64,000 bases of DNA from Stackebrandtia endophytica. GTDB taxonomy: Bacteria > Actinomycetota > Actinomycetes > Mycobacteriales > Micromonosporaceae. The notes below the pieces were generated by a model that searched no databases, had not been told where the DNA came from, and saw only the letters and a program-made list of their open reading frames with translations. Position 1 is the stretch's first letter; each line of letters starts with the position of its first letter. The position numbers were made by a program, and so were the translations under genes. Of the stretch, positions 52,393 to 63,968 are shown one piece after another. The stretch is from the NCBI RefSeq assembly GCF_006716355.1, contig NZ_VFOW01000001.1:558001-622000 (forward strand). The letters are read 5' to 3'.

Positions 52393-55300
52393 CTACCGCA
52401 GTGCTTGGATCGCTGCGCGGATTCGCTTGTCGCTCACCGGATACCGGGTCCCGAGGTCCTGCGCGAAATAGCTGACCCGCAGCTCTTCGCACATCCACCG
52501 GACCTCCTGGCCCTGCGGTGACGCGGCCGCCGCCGGAAGTGCGGACACCAACTCGTGGTAGGCCGCCTCGACGTCGTGCACCTTCGCCATCTTCACCGCG
52601 TCGGCGTCACCGCTTTGGGCGAGCTTCGCCACTCGCCGTTCGATGGCCGTCAGGTACCGAACCAGGTCGGGCAGGCGCCACCAACCCGACGCCGACACGA
52701 ATCCCTTGAACACCAACGCCGCCAACTGCCGTTTCATGTCCTGAAGCGACGGCAACTGCGCGAAGGCGAACTTGCCCGACAGCGACTTCTCCACGCGGCG
52801 CGCGGTGGTGAGGATCTTCGCGACCTGTTCGGCCACCTCGATGGTGGTGGTCACCAGTTCCGGCTTCACCGCCGCGCGCAACCGCTGGAAACCGGCCTCC
52901 TCCCAGGAGACGCCACCGTTGTCGATCATCAGTTTGTCCAGCGCGGTGCGGACGCAGTCGTCGAGCAGGTCGGGAACGCTGTCGTAGGGGTTGGCGCCCA
53001 GCGCGAGCTTGGTGTTGCTGGACAGCGCCCCCAGCAGCGGCTTCATCGGAGAGGCCAAGGTCAACCGCAACAGGCGGCGGGTGCCGTGCCACATCGCCAA
53101 CTGTGCGGCGGTCTGGTTGTCGAACAGGCGAATGGCGACGCTGTCCGACTCGTCGGCCAACGCCGGGTACGCCTTGAGGCGGTATCCGTTGCGGTCCTCC
53201 TCCTGCAGCTGAGGCAGGTCGCCGAAGGTCCAGTCGGTGAGACCGGTCTGTTCGATGCCGGGGACGGTCTCGGCGAGTACCTCGCGGGTCTGTGGTTTGC
53301 ACTGTCGTTGCAGCGCGGCCAGATCCTTGCCCTCGGCCAAAACGGCACCGTCGGGGTCGAGAACCCGGAAGGTCATCAGAAGGTGGCCGGGTACTCGCGA
53401 CAGGTCCCAGGCGCCGCGGGGGATCGTGACACCTCGCATGTCGCGCAACCGCACCGACAGCACGTCCAGCAGGCTTCCCCGATCCGGGTCGGCACCGTGC
53501 AGCGCGGCGCGCGCGTGGTCGGGCGCGGGCGCGAAGGGCCGTCGCAGCGACTTCGGCAGTGATTTGATCAGCGCGGTGGCCAGTTCCTCCCGCAGCCCGG
53601 GAACCTGCCAGCTGAACGCGTCGGGCTCCAACTGCCCCAACACCGCCAGCGGAACGTCCACGGTGACACCGTCGGCGGCGGTACCGGGTTCGAACTGATA
53701 GGTCAGTGGAAGCCTGACTCCCCCCGCCTCGAAGTGGTCGGGGTAGTCGAGATCGCTGACGTCGTCGGCCGACTCGTTGATGAGCATCGACTTCTCGAAG
53801 TTCAACAGGTCCGGTTGCGATCGACGGGTCTTCTTCCACCAGCTGTCGAAGTGCCGGCCGGACACGATGTCCTCCGGCAGCCGCTTGTCGTAGAAGTCGT
53901 AGAGGGTCTCCTCATCGACCAGGATGTCGCGTCGCCGAGCGCGGTGTTCCAGGTCCTCCACCTCGTCCAGCAGCGACCGGTTCTGGTGGAAGAAGTCGTG
54001 GTGGGTGTCCCAGTCGCCCTCGACGAGCGCGCTACGGATGAACAGGTCGCGGCTGGTGTACGGGTCGATGCGCCCGTAGTTGACCTTGCGGCCGGTGACG
54101 ACCGGGATGCCGTAGAGCGTCACCTTTTCGGTGGCCATGACGGCGGCGGCCTTCTTCTCCCAGCGCGGCTCCGAATAGCTGCGTTTGACCAGGTGCCCGG
54201 CCAACGGTTCGATCCACTCGGGTTCGATCTTGGCGTTGACTCGGGCCCACAGTCGGCTGGTCTCGACCAGTTCGGCGGACATGAGCCAGCGCGGTTGCTT
54301 CTTGCGCAACGACGATCCGGGGAACACCGCGAATCGGGCGCCACGGGCGCCCAGGTACTCGTTGGACTCCGGGTCCTTCAAGCCCACATGGGACAGCAGT
54401 CCGGCCAGCAGAGCGGTGTGGACCCGTTGCGGGTCGGGCTCGGCGGCGATCACCTCGGTGTTGATGCGAAGGCCACGTAGGACGGTCTTCAGTTGACTGT
54501 AGATGTCCTGCCATTCCCGGATACGCATGAAGTGCAGATATTCCGATTTGCACATTCGACGAAACGCACTGGAGGAACGAGCCTTCTGCTCGGTCTTCAG
54601 GTAGTTCCACAGGTTCAGGTAGGCCAGGAAGTCGGAGGTGGGGTCGGTGAAGCGGGCGTGCTTGGTGTCGGCGGCCTGCTGGTTCTCGACCGGCCTCTCC
54701 CTTGGGTCCTGAATAGAGAGTGCGGAGGTGATCACCATGACCTCGTGCAGACAGCCACTCTCGTGTGCCTGCAACACCATCCGCCCCAACCGGGGATCCA
54801 CGGGCAGCTGAGCCAACTGTCGCCCTGTGTCGGTCAGCCGCTTGCGTGGATCGGTCTCGGTGTCGTCGATGGCACCCAGTTCGGTCAACAGCAGGACGCC
54901 GTCGCGAACGTTGCGACTGTCGGGCGGGTCGATGAACGGGAACCGGTGGATGTCGCCCAGACCGGCTGCGGTCATCTGAAGGATGACCGAGGCGAGGTTG
55001 GTCCGAAGGATCTCCGCATCGGTGAACTCCGGCCTGGACTCGAAGTCCTCTTCGGAGTACAGGCGGATGCAGATGCCGTCACTGGTTCGGCCACATCGGC
55101 CCTTGCGCTGATTCGCCGAGGCCTGCGAGATCGGCTCGATGGGCAGCCGCTGCACCTTGGTTCGGTTGCTGTAGCGCGATATCCGCGCCAAACCGGTGTC
55201 GATGACGTACTTGATGCCCGGGACCGTCAGCGACGTCTCGGCGACGTTGGTCGCCAACACGATTCGGCGTCCGGTATGGCGGGCGAAGACCTTGTGCTGA

Positions 55301-56280
55301 TCAGCGGTCGACAGTCGCGCGAACAGCGGGAGGATCTCGGTGTGTCGGAACTTCTCCTTGGCCAGCGCATCGGCGGTGTCCCGGATCTCGCGTTCTCCCG
55401 AAAGGAACACCAGGATGTCACCCTGGCCTTCGGCGATGAGCTCCCGCGACGCCTCGATGATCGCGGTGATCTGGTCGCGGACCTCGTCGGTCTCCTCGTC
55501 GCTGTCGTCGACCAGCGGCCGGTACCGGACCTCAACGGGGTAGGTACGCCCGGAGACCTCCACGATGGGGGCGTCCTCGAAGTGGCGGGAGAACCGCTCC
55601 GGATCGATGGTGGCGGAGGTGATGATGACCTTGAGGTCGGGGCGTTTGGGCAGCAGTTGTTTCAGATAGCCCAGCAGGAAGTCGATGTTGAGGCTGCGCT
55701 CATGCGCCTCGTCGATGATGATCGTGTCGTAGCGGCGCAGCATCCGGTCGGTCTGGATCTCGGCCAACAGGATGCCGTCGGTCATCACCTTGCAATAGGT
55801 ACCGTCGCCGACTTGATCGGTGAACCGGATCTTCCAACCGACCGCCTCTCCCAGGGGGGTCTTCAGCTCTTCGGCGATGCGCTGTGCCACGGTCCGGGCG
55901 GCGATCCGCCGAGGCTGGGTGTGCCCGATCATGCCTTGGACCCCTCGGCCCAGTTCCAGACAGATCTTCGGCAGCTGAGTAGTCTTTCCGGATCCCGTCT
56001 CGCCGGCGACGATGACGACCTGGTTGTCGGCGATCGCCTGGGCGATCTCGTCGCGTTTGCGGCTGACCGGGAGTTCGGCCGGGTAGGTGATCGGTGGAAG
56101 GCCGGCGCGGCGAGTCGCCACCCGTTCCTCGGGTGCGACCAAATCGGCGGCGATCCGATCCAGCTCTTCGGCGTTGTTGCGGGCCTTGTCGATGCGCCGC
56201 AAGAAGCGGCCCTGGTCACGCAGCATGATTCCGCGCACGCGGGTGCGCAGACCTGACGGGGTGTTGGGACGCGAGTTCAT
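52393..56280 (-). CDS. hrpA: DEAH-box RNA helicase HrpA
   Basis: 1295 residues, as usual for HrpA. Motif I GETGSGKTTQLPKI near residue 92, motif II IIDEAHERSLN near 185, motif III SATID, motif VI QRKGRCGR near 385, then HA2/OB domains and the long C-terminal DUF3418 region (from ~700). Acts on RNA; in other bacteria HrpA rescues stalled ribosomes and processes mRNA. Start at ATG 56280 (MNSRPNTPSG); the open frame continues to 56928 but the added 216 residues are Arg/Pro-rich shadow sequence across the next genes. TATCCT lies 11 nt upstream of the ATG. Confidence 0.95.
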   Translation of the reverse strand: MNSRPNTPSGLRTRVRGIMLRDQGRFLRRIDKARNNAEELDRIAADLVAPEERVATRRAGLPPITYPAELPVSRKRDEIAQAIADNQVVIVAGETGSGKTTQLPKICLELGRGVQGMIGHTQPRRIAARTVAQRIAEELKTPLGEAVGWKIRFTDQVGDGTYCKVMTDGILLAEIQTDRMLRRYDTIIIDEAHERSLNIDFLLGYLKQLLPKRPDLKVIITSATIDPERFSRHFEDAPIVEVSGRTYPVEVRYRPLVDDSDEETDEVRDQITAIIEASRELIAEGQGDILVFLSGEREIRDTADALAKEKFRHTEILPLFARLSTADQHKVFARHTGRRIVLATNVAETSLTVPGIKYVIDTGLARISRYSNRTKVQRLPIEPISQASANQRKGRCGRTSDGICIRLYSEEDFESRPEFTDAEILRTNLASVILQMTAAGLGDIHRFPFIDPPDSRNVRDGVLLLTELGAIDDTETDPRKRLTDTGRQLAQLPVDPRLGRMVLQAHESGCLHEVMVITSALSIQDPRERPVENQQAADTKHARFTDPTSDFLAYLNLWNYLKTEQKARSSSAFRRMCKSEYLHFMRIREWQDIYSQLKTVLRGLRINTEVIAAEPDPQRVHTALLAGLLSHVGLKDPESNEYLGARGARFAVFPGSSLRKKQPRWLMSAELVETSRLWARVNAKIEPEWIEPLAGHLVKRSYSEPRWEKKAAAVMATEKVTLYGIPVVTGRKVNYGRIDPYTSRDLFIRSALVEGDWDTHHDFFHQNRSLLDEVEDLEHRARRRDILVDEETLYDFYDKRLPEDIVSGRHFDSWWKKTRRSQPDLLNFEKSMLINESADDVSDLDYPDHFEAGGVRLPLTYQFEPGTAADGVTVDVPLAVLGQLEPDAFSWQVPGLREELATALIKSLPKSLRRPFAPAPDHARAALHGADPDRGSLLDVLSVRLRDMRGVTIPRGAWDLSRVPGHLLMTFRVLDPDGAVLAEGKDLAALQRQCKPQTREVLAETVPGIEQTGLTDWTFGDLPQLQEEDRNGYRLKAYPALADESDSVAIRLFDNQTAAQLAMWHGTRRLLRLTLASPMKPLLGALSSNTKLALGANPYDSVPDLLDDCVRTALDKLMIDNGGVSWEEAGFQRLRAAVKPELVTTTIEVAEQVAKILTTARRVEKSLSGKFAFAQLPSLQDMKRQLAALVFKGFVSASGWWRLPDLVRYLTAIERRVAKLAQSGDADAVKMAKVHDVEAAYHELVSALPAAAASPQGQEVRWMCEELRVSYFAQDLGTRYPVSDKRIRAAIQALR

Positions 56281-56372
56281 GGCAACCAAGAAGGATACGC
56301 ATGGGACGCGGCCAAGGCCAACGAATTCCGCCTCCGGCGAAGTATCCGTCTTTCTCCCGGCCCGGTGACCGA

Positions 56373-56413
56373 CTCGCCGGGTCGGTCGTTCGACCGATCC
56401 CTGAGGGTCACCG
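56373..56413. repeat. Nested inverted repeats between hrpA and a small membrane protein gene
   Basis: CGGTGACC (56373-56380) pairs with 56406-56413, and inside it TCGGTCG (56382-56388) pairs with 56391-56397 across TT. The 41-nt element sits in a 253-bp divergent gap that otherwise shows no gene; it may be an operator or cruciform. Confidence 0.5.
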
Positions 56414-56533
56414 ATCGGCCGGTCGACCGAAATACGTGTCGGTAACGTCACTGAACATTGCGGTTTCCGCATGGCACCGACATCGTTGATGGAGCGTCTA
56501 TTAAATAAGCCGTATGACTCGAAGGGGGTAGCC

Positions 56534-56728
56534 ATGGCTGTGTACCACAGCAAGTTCGCCACCAAGGGAACGCTGCCCAGGACGGTCGGGCCGTTCCGAC
56601 ACACCAAACGGATCGCCGCCGTCCTCGGGATTGCCGCGATCACCGCGGCGGCCGTCTTCGGGCTGTGGCGCGCCACCCTCGGGGTTCCCGAGCCGGTCGA
56701 CCTGCCCGGCATGTTCGTCGCGGAATGA
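56534..56728 (+). CDS. 64-aa single-span membrane protein
   Basis: Starts MAVYHSKFATKGTLPRT, then one hydrophobic helix IAAVLGIAAITAAAVFGLW (~30-48), then a short external tail with EPVDLPGMFVAE. GGGGG 6-7 nt before ATG 56534. No family recognised. It stands divergent from hrpA and upstream of the AraC gene in the same direction. Confidence 0.65.
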   Translation: MAVYHSKFATKGTLPRTVGPFRHTKRIAAVLGIAAITAAAVFGLWRATLGVPEPVDLPGMFVAE

Positions 56729-56819
56729 CCCGACGGGCCGCGGGCACCGCTCGGTGGTGTGGCAGCGGGTGGTGTGGCGGCGGCGGGTGCTGTCACAGCC
56801 ACATGGCACGATCGGATAC

Positions 56820-57263
56820 GTGACCAGCAAGCCCACTCACGACGAGTACCTCGTCGACCTCGCTCGGCTTCGCCGTGTCCGGGACCGCATCGACCGCGAG
56901 TACGCCAAACCACTCGACGTCGAAGCACTCGCCCGTGGCGTGAACATGTCGGCGGGGCACCTCAGTCGGCAGTTCCGCATCGCCTACGGCGAACCCCCGT
57001 ACGCGTATCTCATGACGCGCCGCATCGAGCGGGCGATGGCGCTGCTGCGACGCGGCGATCTCAGTGTCACCGAGGTCTGCTTCGCCGTCGGGTGCGGATC
57101 CCTGGGCACCTTCAGCACGCGCTTCACCGAACTGGTGGGTGTTTCGCCCAGCGTGTATCGGGAGCAGGCCGCCGAGGCCACCAGGGGGATACCTTCCTGC
57201 GTGGCGAAACGAGTCACCAAACCGATCAGGAATCGAGAAGCACGGTCGGTCGGCTCGAAATAG
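56820..57263 (+). CDS. AraC-family transcriptional regulator (DNA-binding domain only)
   Basis: 147 residues made essentially of one AraC/XylS double helix-turn-helix: YAKPLDVEALARGVNMSAGHLSRQFRIAYGEPPYAYLMTRRIERAM... and DLSVTEVCFAVGCGSLGTFSTRFTELVGVSPSVYR. No effector domain is fused. Start GTG 56820; the open frame upstream is an Arg-rich shadow. The VOC gene follows after 10 nt, so regulator and glyoxalase-like protein probably form a unit, a pairing frequent in actinobacteria. Confidence 0.9.
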   Translation: MTSKPTHDEYLVDLARLRRVRDRIDREYAKPLDVEALARGVNMSAGHLSRQFRIAYGEPPYAYLMTRRIERAMALLRRGDLSVTEVCFAVGCGSLGTFSTRFTELVGVSPSVYREQAAEATRGIPSCVAKRVTKPIRNREARSVGSK

Positions 57264-57266
57264 GCT
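57261..57266 (+). promoter_or_regulatory. -10 hexamer TAGGCT overlapping the AraC stop, leaderless VOC start
   Basis: TAGGCT begins with the TAG stop of the AraC gene; 7 nt later comes ATG 57274. The VOC gene can thus be transcribed on its own as well as by read-through. Confidence 0.5.
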
Positions 57267-57273
57267 GACCAGC

Positions 57274-57690
57274 ATGGACATCACGATTTCAGCCAGTTTC
57301 CTGCCGCACACCGACCCCGAGGCCTCCCTCAAGTTCTACGGCGACGCCCTCGGCTTCGAAGTCCGCAAGGACGTCGGATACGAGGGGATGCGCTGGATCA
57401 CCATGGGCCCGGTTGGCCAGCCCGACACCTCGATAGTGCTGACACCGCCGGCCGCCGACCCCGGAATCACCGACGCCGAGCGCCAGACCATCACCGAGAT
57501 GATGGCCAAGGGCACCTACGCGGCCCTGTTGCTCGCCACCGCCGACCTGGACGCGACGTTCGACCGGATTCAGGCCGGCGGCGCCGAAGTGGTTCAGGAA
57601 CCCATGGAACAGCCCTACGGCATCCGCGACTGCGCGTTTCGCGATCCGGCCGGGAACATGGTCCGCATCCAGGAACAGCCGGGCGGCTGA
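57274..57690 (+). CDS. VOC-superfamily (glyoxalase/bleomycin-resistance-like) protein
   Basis: 138 residues with the paired beta-alpha-beta-beta-beta modules of VOC proteins: FLPHTDPEASLKFYGDALGFEVRKDV at the start and QPYGIRDCAFRDPAGNMVRIQEQP at the end. The metal ligand His is visible in PHTD, and Glu in RIQEQ. Enzyme or binding role unknown. Preceded by an AraC regulator. Confidence 0.87.
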   Translation: MDITISASFLPHTDPEASLKFYGDALGFEVRKDVGYEGMRWITMGPVGQPDTSIVLTPPAADPGITDAERQTITEMMAKGTYAALLLATADLDATFDRIQAGGAEVVQEPMEQPYGIRDCAFRDPAGNMVRIQEQPGG

Positions 57691-57819
57691 GGACTCGACG
57701 TCGGCGGGGGCGGCGGGTGTGACAGCGCGTCGACCCGTTTCCCATCGTCTCCACGCGTCCCACGCGGGGAACGGATCAGCGCGCCCACATTCCACTCGCC
57801 CGCTTCAAAGGAGCCACAC

Positions 57820-58584
57820 ATGATGCTGTCCCCTGACCGGGTCACCCTCCGGACGCCCGAGGTCTCCACGGCTCGCCGATTCTACGAGGCCACCTTCGCC
57901 GTCGAGGGTGTCGTGGCCGACGATCACGTCGATCTCGACATTCACGGCACAGGCCGGTTGCGGTTGACCGAATCGGACCAGCCGGCACCATCGGGTTTCG
58001 ACGGGCAAGTCCTCATCTACATCGTTGAGCAGCCCGGCGAGGTGGAGAAGGTTCTCGCCACCGCCGTGGCCAACGGAGCCACCGTGGTCAAGCCGGGCAA
58101 GAAGGCTCTGTTCGCCGGGTACTCAGCCGTCTTCGGCGCACCCGACGGATCGGTGTGGAAGCTCGCCGCCCCGACGGGGAAGAACACCGGCCCGGTCTCC
58201 GACGATCCCCGACCGACCGAGACCAACGTGCTGTTGGGTGTCGCAGCGCCTCAGGCATCCAAAACGTTCTACCGGGAGCTGGGGATGGTGGTGGACCGCG
58301 ACTACGGCAACAAGTACGTCGACTTCACGATCGTCGCGGGAGCATGCCGGTTCGGTGTGATGCGTCGTCGTGGTCTGGCCAAGGACGTGGGGATCGACGA
58401 CCACGGCGCCGACTGCGCGACGGTGTTCCATCACACCGCCGACTCCCGCGAGGAGGCGGACGCACTGCTGGCGGCCGCCGAGGCCGCCGGTGGACGAGTC
58501 ACAGCCAAGCCCGAGGGCACCGACGGTTACGGCGGAGAGTTCACCGACCTCGACGGTTACCACTGGATGGTGACCATCGAGTGA
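57820..58584 (+). CDS. Double-module VOC-family protein
   Basis: 254 residues comprising two VOC modules: residues ~5-120 (VTLRTPEVSTARRFYEATF ... FGAPDGSVWKLA) and ~135-254 (NVLLGVAAPQASKTFYRELGM ... FTDLDGYHWMVTIE). Such proteins are frequent next to AraC/VOC units in actinobacteria and are probably monomers with a pseudo-dimer site. AAAGGAG 7 nt before ATG 57820 (ATG 57823 also possible). The UvrA-like gene follows 145 bp downstream. Confidence 0.87.
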   Translation: MMLSPDRVTLRTPEVSTARRFYEATFAVEGVVADDHVDLDIHGTGRLRLTESDQPAPSGFDGQVLIYIVEQPGEVEKVLATAVANGATVVKPGKKALFAGYSAVFGAPDGSVWKLAAPTGKNTGPVSDDPRPTETNVLLGVAAPQASKTFYRELGMVVDRDYGNKYVDFTIVAGACRFGVMRRRGLAKDVGIDDHGADCATVFHHTADSREEADALLAAAEAAGGRVTAKPEGTDGYGGEFTDLDGYHWMVTIE

Positions 58585-58729
58585 TCACCTCGCCCCCGAC
58601 CTCGGCGTACCCTCTGGTCGGGGGCCACCTCGCCTGCGACAGCCGACGAGGACGCTGATTCACGGCTGACGTCGGCCGCCCGCGGGGTGGCCCGATCGAC
58701 GCCGGTAACACCTCGACGATGGAGAGACA

Positions 58730-61123
<2,394 letters not shown>

Positions 61124-61167
61124 CGATCCGAATCACACCGCAGTAGCGTTGCGGCGCTTCGGTTCCA

Positions 61168-61199
61168 CGCGGCGAGAGCAGTGCTCTCGCCGCGTTTTT
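61168..61199 (+). terminator. Canonical intrinsic terminator after the UvrA-like gene
   Basis: CGCGGCGAGAG-CAGTG-CTCTCGCCGCG followed by five T residues; the only clear U-tract terminator in the window. Confidence 0.92.
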
Positions 61200-61316
61200 C
61201 GTTGTCCGGCGGTCGAGCATCCAGCCACGGGACTATGATCCACCACACAATAGTTGCATCAGAATAGTCAGTCCTGAATACTTGGGAACAACTAACGAAC
61301 GGTGAAGGAATCGCCC

Positions 61317-61931
61317 ATGTCGCCTCGTCGCATAAACAACCTGCTGGCCCTCGCGGTGCTCTCCTATCTCACGATGCGCCCCATGCATCCATACGAGCTG
61401 GGACGCACCCTGCGGGACCACCGCGACGACCGCAGCATCAAGTTCAACCACGGATCGCTGTACATGGTGGTGAAGAAGCTCGCCGACGTCGGCCTGATCG
61501 AGGCGGGCGAGTCGAGCCGCGACGGGCAGCGCCCCGAACGCACCGTCTACTCGATCACCGATGCCGGTCGCGAGGAACTGCACAGCTGGCTCAGCGAACT
61601 TCTCGAACAGCCGCAACACGAGTACCCGAAGTTCGTCGCCGCGCTGTCGATCATCGCCGCGCTTCCACCCGACGAGGTCGTCGGGCTCCTCACTCGCCGC
61701 ATCGAGCACCTGACCGCCGAACTGAATCGACTACGTCGCGAGATCGACGAGGTAATCGACCAGGGAGTGCATCCGCTGTTCCAGATCGAGGAGGAATACC
61801 GGATCAGCATGCTCGACGCCGAGATCACGTTCGTTCGCGACTTCATCGCCCGCATAACCGACCCGAGCACCGGTATACGCGCGATGTGGCAGTCCTACCA
61901 CTCCCACCAGTCACCGGAGGACACCCAATGA
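61317..61931 (+). CDS. PadR-family transcriptional regulator
   Basis: 204 residues. N-terminal winged helix: LALAVLSYLTMRPMHPYELGRTLRDH, KFNHGSLYMVVKKLADVGLIEAGESS, RTVYSITDAGREELHSWL; the C-terminal half is a Vir_act_alpha_C-like helical dimerisation domain. PadR proteins usually repress an adjacent gene and are released by a small aromatic or drug ligand. ATG 61317 has GAAGGAA 6-7 nt upstream. It overlaps the monooxygenase start by 4 bp (ATGA). TAGTTG (61252) and CAACTA (61289) half-sites flank the promoter region. Confidence 0.92.
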   Translation: MSPRRINNLLALAVLSYLTMRPMHPYELGRTLRDHRDDRSIKFNHGSLYMVVKKLADVGLIEAGESSRDGQRPERTVYSITDAGREELHSWLSELLEQPQHEYPKFVAALSIIAALPPDEVVGLLTRRIEHLTAELNRLRREIDEVIDQGVHPLFQIEEEYRISMLDAEITFVRDFIARITDPSTGIRAMWQSYHSHQSPEDTQ

Positions 61932-63133
61932 ACCAGGTCCGTACCGCCATGATCATCGGCGCCGGCGTGGCCGGCCCGGTCACCGCCATCGCTCTCAAGA
62001 AGGCCGGCATCGACAGCGTCGTCTATGAGGCACATTCCCAGGGCGCCGAAGGCATCGGCTCGTTCCTCACCTTGGCCACCAACGGGTTCAGCGCGTTGGC
62101 TTCGCTATCGGCGGCGGACAACGTGGCCCAACTCGGCTTCGAGTCTCCACACATGACCATGCTCAACCACAGGGGAAAGGTGCTGGGACAGACTTCGCAG
62201 AGCACCAACACCCCCGGTGGGACGGTCAGCCGGACGCTGCGGCGCTCCGACTTGTACAGCGCACTGCTGGAGACCGCCCACGCCGCCGGGATCCGTTTCG
62301 AAACCGGTAAACGGCTCGTCAACGCACACGAAGACTCCGACAAAGTCGTCGCGGAGTTCGCCGACCGCACCACGGCCGAGGCCGACATCCTGATCGGCTG
62401 CGACGGCATTCACTCCACCGTTCGTCGAATCATCGACCCGAACGCACCCCAGCCTCGCTACGTCGGGCTGATCAACACCGGAGGATTCGCCCCCAAGGGG
62501 TCGCTCAACCTTCCGGCCGGTACATACCAGATGATGTTCGGGAAGCGGGCGTTCTTCGGCTACGGAGCCGACCACGACGACCAGGTCTGGTGGTTCGCCA
62601 ACCTCCCTCACCCGACCGAACCGGCCCGCGGTGAACTGACCGGCCAGGCCCCCGAAGCCCTGCGCCGCCAGCTGATCGACCTGTTCGCCGACGACCACTC
62701 CCCCGCCGTCGAGTTGATCAAAGCCACCCCCGAACTCCCGTTGGCCACCCCGATCCACTCGATTCCCCACCTGCCGAACTGGCACCGTGGCCGCATGGTC
62801 GTCATCGGCGACGCCGCACACGCTCCCTCGCCGAGTTCCGGGCAGGGCGCCTCACTATCGATAGAGGACGCCGTGGAGCTCGCGCGGTGCCTGCGCGATC
62901 TGAGTGAGCCCGAAGCGGCGTTCACCCGCTTCACCGACATCCGGCGGCCCCGGGTCGAAGCCATCATCCAGTGGGCGGCACGCATCAACAACAGCAAGGC
63001 CGCCGGCCCGGTAGCCCGAATCATTCGGGACGCGGTCCTGCCGATCATTCTGAAGAAGACCGCCGACAGCAAGATACACCGTGACATGCACAATCACCAG
63101 ATTGATTGGGATGCAACGGTTCGCGCGGCCTGA
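61928..63133 (+). CDS. FAD-dependent aromatic monooxygenase (PHBH/TetX-like)
   Basis: 401 residues, group A flavoprotein hydroxylase. N-terminal dinucleotide fold AMIIGAGVAGPVTAIALKKAG, the DG motif ADILIGCDGIHSTVRR near residue 160, and the FAD-ribityl motif MVVIGDAAHAPSPSSGQGASLSIEDAVELA near 290. Family members hydroxylate aromatics or inactivate drugs (TetX, Rox). Coupled to the PadR gene, so probably induced by its own substrate. GGAGG 8 nt before ATG 61928. Confidence 0.93.
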   Translation: MNQVRTAMIIGAGVAGPVTAIALKKAGIDSVVYEAHSQGAEGIGSFLTLATNGFSALASLSAADNVAQLGFESPHMTMLNHRGKVLGQTSQSTNTPGGTVSRTLRRSDLYSALLETAHAAGIRFETGKRLVNAHEDSDKVVAEFADRTTAEADILIGCDGIHSTVRRIIDPNAPQPRYVGLINTGGFAPKGSLNLPAGTYQMMFGKRAFFGYGADHDDQVWWFANLPHPTEPARGELTGQAPEALRRQLIDLFADDHSPAVELIKATPELPLATPIHSIPHLPNWHRGRMVVIGDAAHAPSPSSGQGASLSIEDAVELARCLRDLSEPEAAFTRFTDIRRPRVEAIIQWAARINNSKAAGPVARIIRDAVLPIILKKTADSKIHRDMHNHQIDWDATVRAA

Positions 63134-63136
63134 TGG

Positions 63137-63823
63137 CTACAGTCGACGAAAGCGCAGTGGTTGGGTGGCCGAGTCGGAGCAATTCGCGGTGGCCACCACC
63201 TTGCCGTCGGCGAACTCATAGTCGGTGTACACGTCCATGCACTGTTCGGCCGGGCTTTGAATCCGCACGGTGCCGTAGTAACCCGCCAACAACGTGAAGC
63301 GTTGCCGGGCCTCGTCGGGATCACAGTCCGCCGGAGCGTAGTAGAAGATGCCGGGTTCCTCGTCCGGGCCCGGCCCGTCGACCTGGACACACTGGTCGGC
63401 ATACTCCTCGGCGACGAACCCGATGGTCACCACCGCCTCGTCCACGACGGTGAGCTCGAACCGGGTCAGGTCACCGTCACAACCGCCGCGAGCCAACACC
63501 TTGCGGTTGAAGCCGTCATCGCTATCCGACACCCGTAGGCACTCGTCATCCCCCTGGTGAATCTGGTAGGTGCCGTCGGTCGGCAACTCGGTCAATTCCG
63601 GTTCCGGTGAGGCCGCCTCGTCCGAGGGCGTCTCAACCGCGGCCTCATCGGTCCCACCCATCTGGGCCGTCGACCACACCAGGGTCCCGATCAACACCAC
63701 GGCCACCACGACGATGATGATGACGGCGGTCTTGCTGCTGCCCACCGAAGACACGGTGGAGCGTGCGCCGTTCTTGATACGTTCGGGGGTCGGAGGTTTG
63801 TCCTCACTCCAATTGCCAGTCAC
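63137..63823 (-). CDS. Membrane-anchored extracellular beta-trefoil-like (ricin-type) protein
   Basis: 228 residues: a cytosolic N-terminus (~30), one membrane helix TAVIIIVVVAVVLIGTLVW, an acidic linker, then a ~145-residue outer domain. Three repeats share the pattern Cys-x-x-Val ... Cys ... Phe/Leu: DECLRVSDSDDG...GGCDGDLTRFEL, DQCVQVDGPGPD...ADCDPDEARQRFTL and EQCMDVYTDYE...ANCSDSATQPLRF, as in ricin-B beta-trefoils with one disulfide per lobe, though QxW motifs are weak. Ligand unknown. GTG 63823 with GGAG 8 nt upstream; convergent with the monooxygenase, 3 bp apart. Confidence 0.7.
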   Translation of the reverse strand: MTGNWSEDKPPTPERIKNGARSTVSSVGSSKTAVIIIVVVAVVLIGTLVWSTAQMGGTDEAAVETPSDEAASPEPELTELPTDGTYQIHQGDDECLRVSDSDDGFNRKVLARGGCDGDLTRFELTVVDEAVVTIGFVAEEYADQCVQVDGPGPDEEPGIFYYAPADCDPDEARQRFTLLAGYYGTVRIQSPAEQCMDVYTDYEFADGKVVATANCSDSATQPLRFRRL

Positions 63824-63923
63824 AGGGGTTCTCCACAGTGGGATGAGCGGGTGAATTCATCGCTTGGGGCCTGTGGCATTCAATCATGCCGCGCCCGATC
63901 GAACGACCTGGCGCGGAGAACAC

Positions 63924-63968
63924 CCGCCGCCTCACCCGCACCGATGGTTCGGTGCGGTGAGGCGGCGG
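63924..63968. terminator. Long terminator hairpin at the right edge
   Basis: A 20-bp stem with a single bulged C and a TGGT loop. It most likely ends a gene lying to the right of the window; 63969-64000 shows nothing further. Confidence 0.7.

Noticed and set aside
54493-56256. 587-codon plus-strand open frame
   Set aside because: Antisense shadow of hrpA.
56281-56928. 216-residue N-terminal extension of HrpA
   Set aside because: Arg/Pro/Thr-rich, overlaps two plus-strand genes, and HrpA homologues start near MNSRPN.
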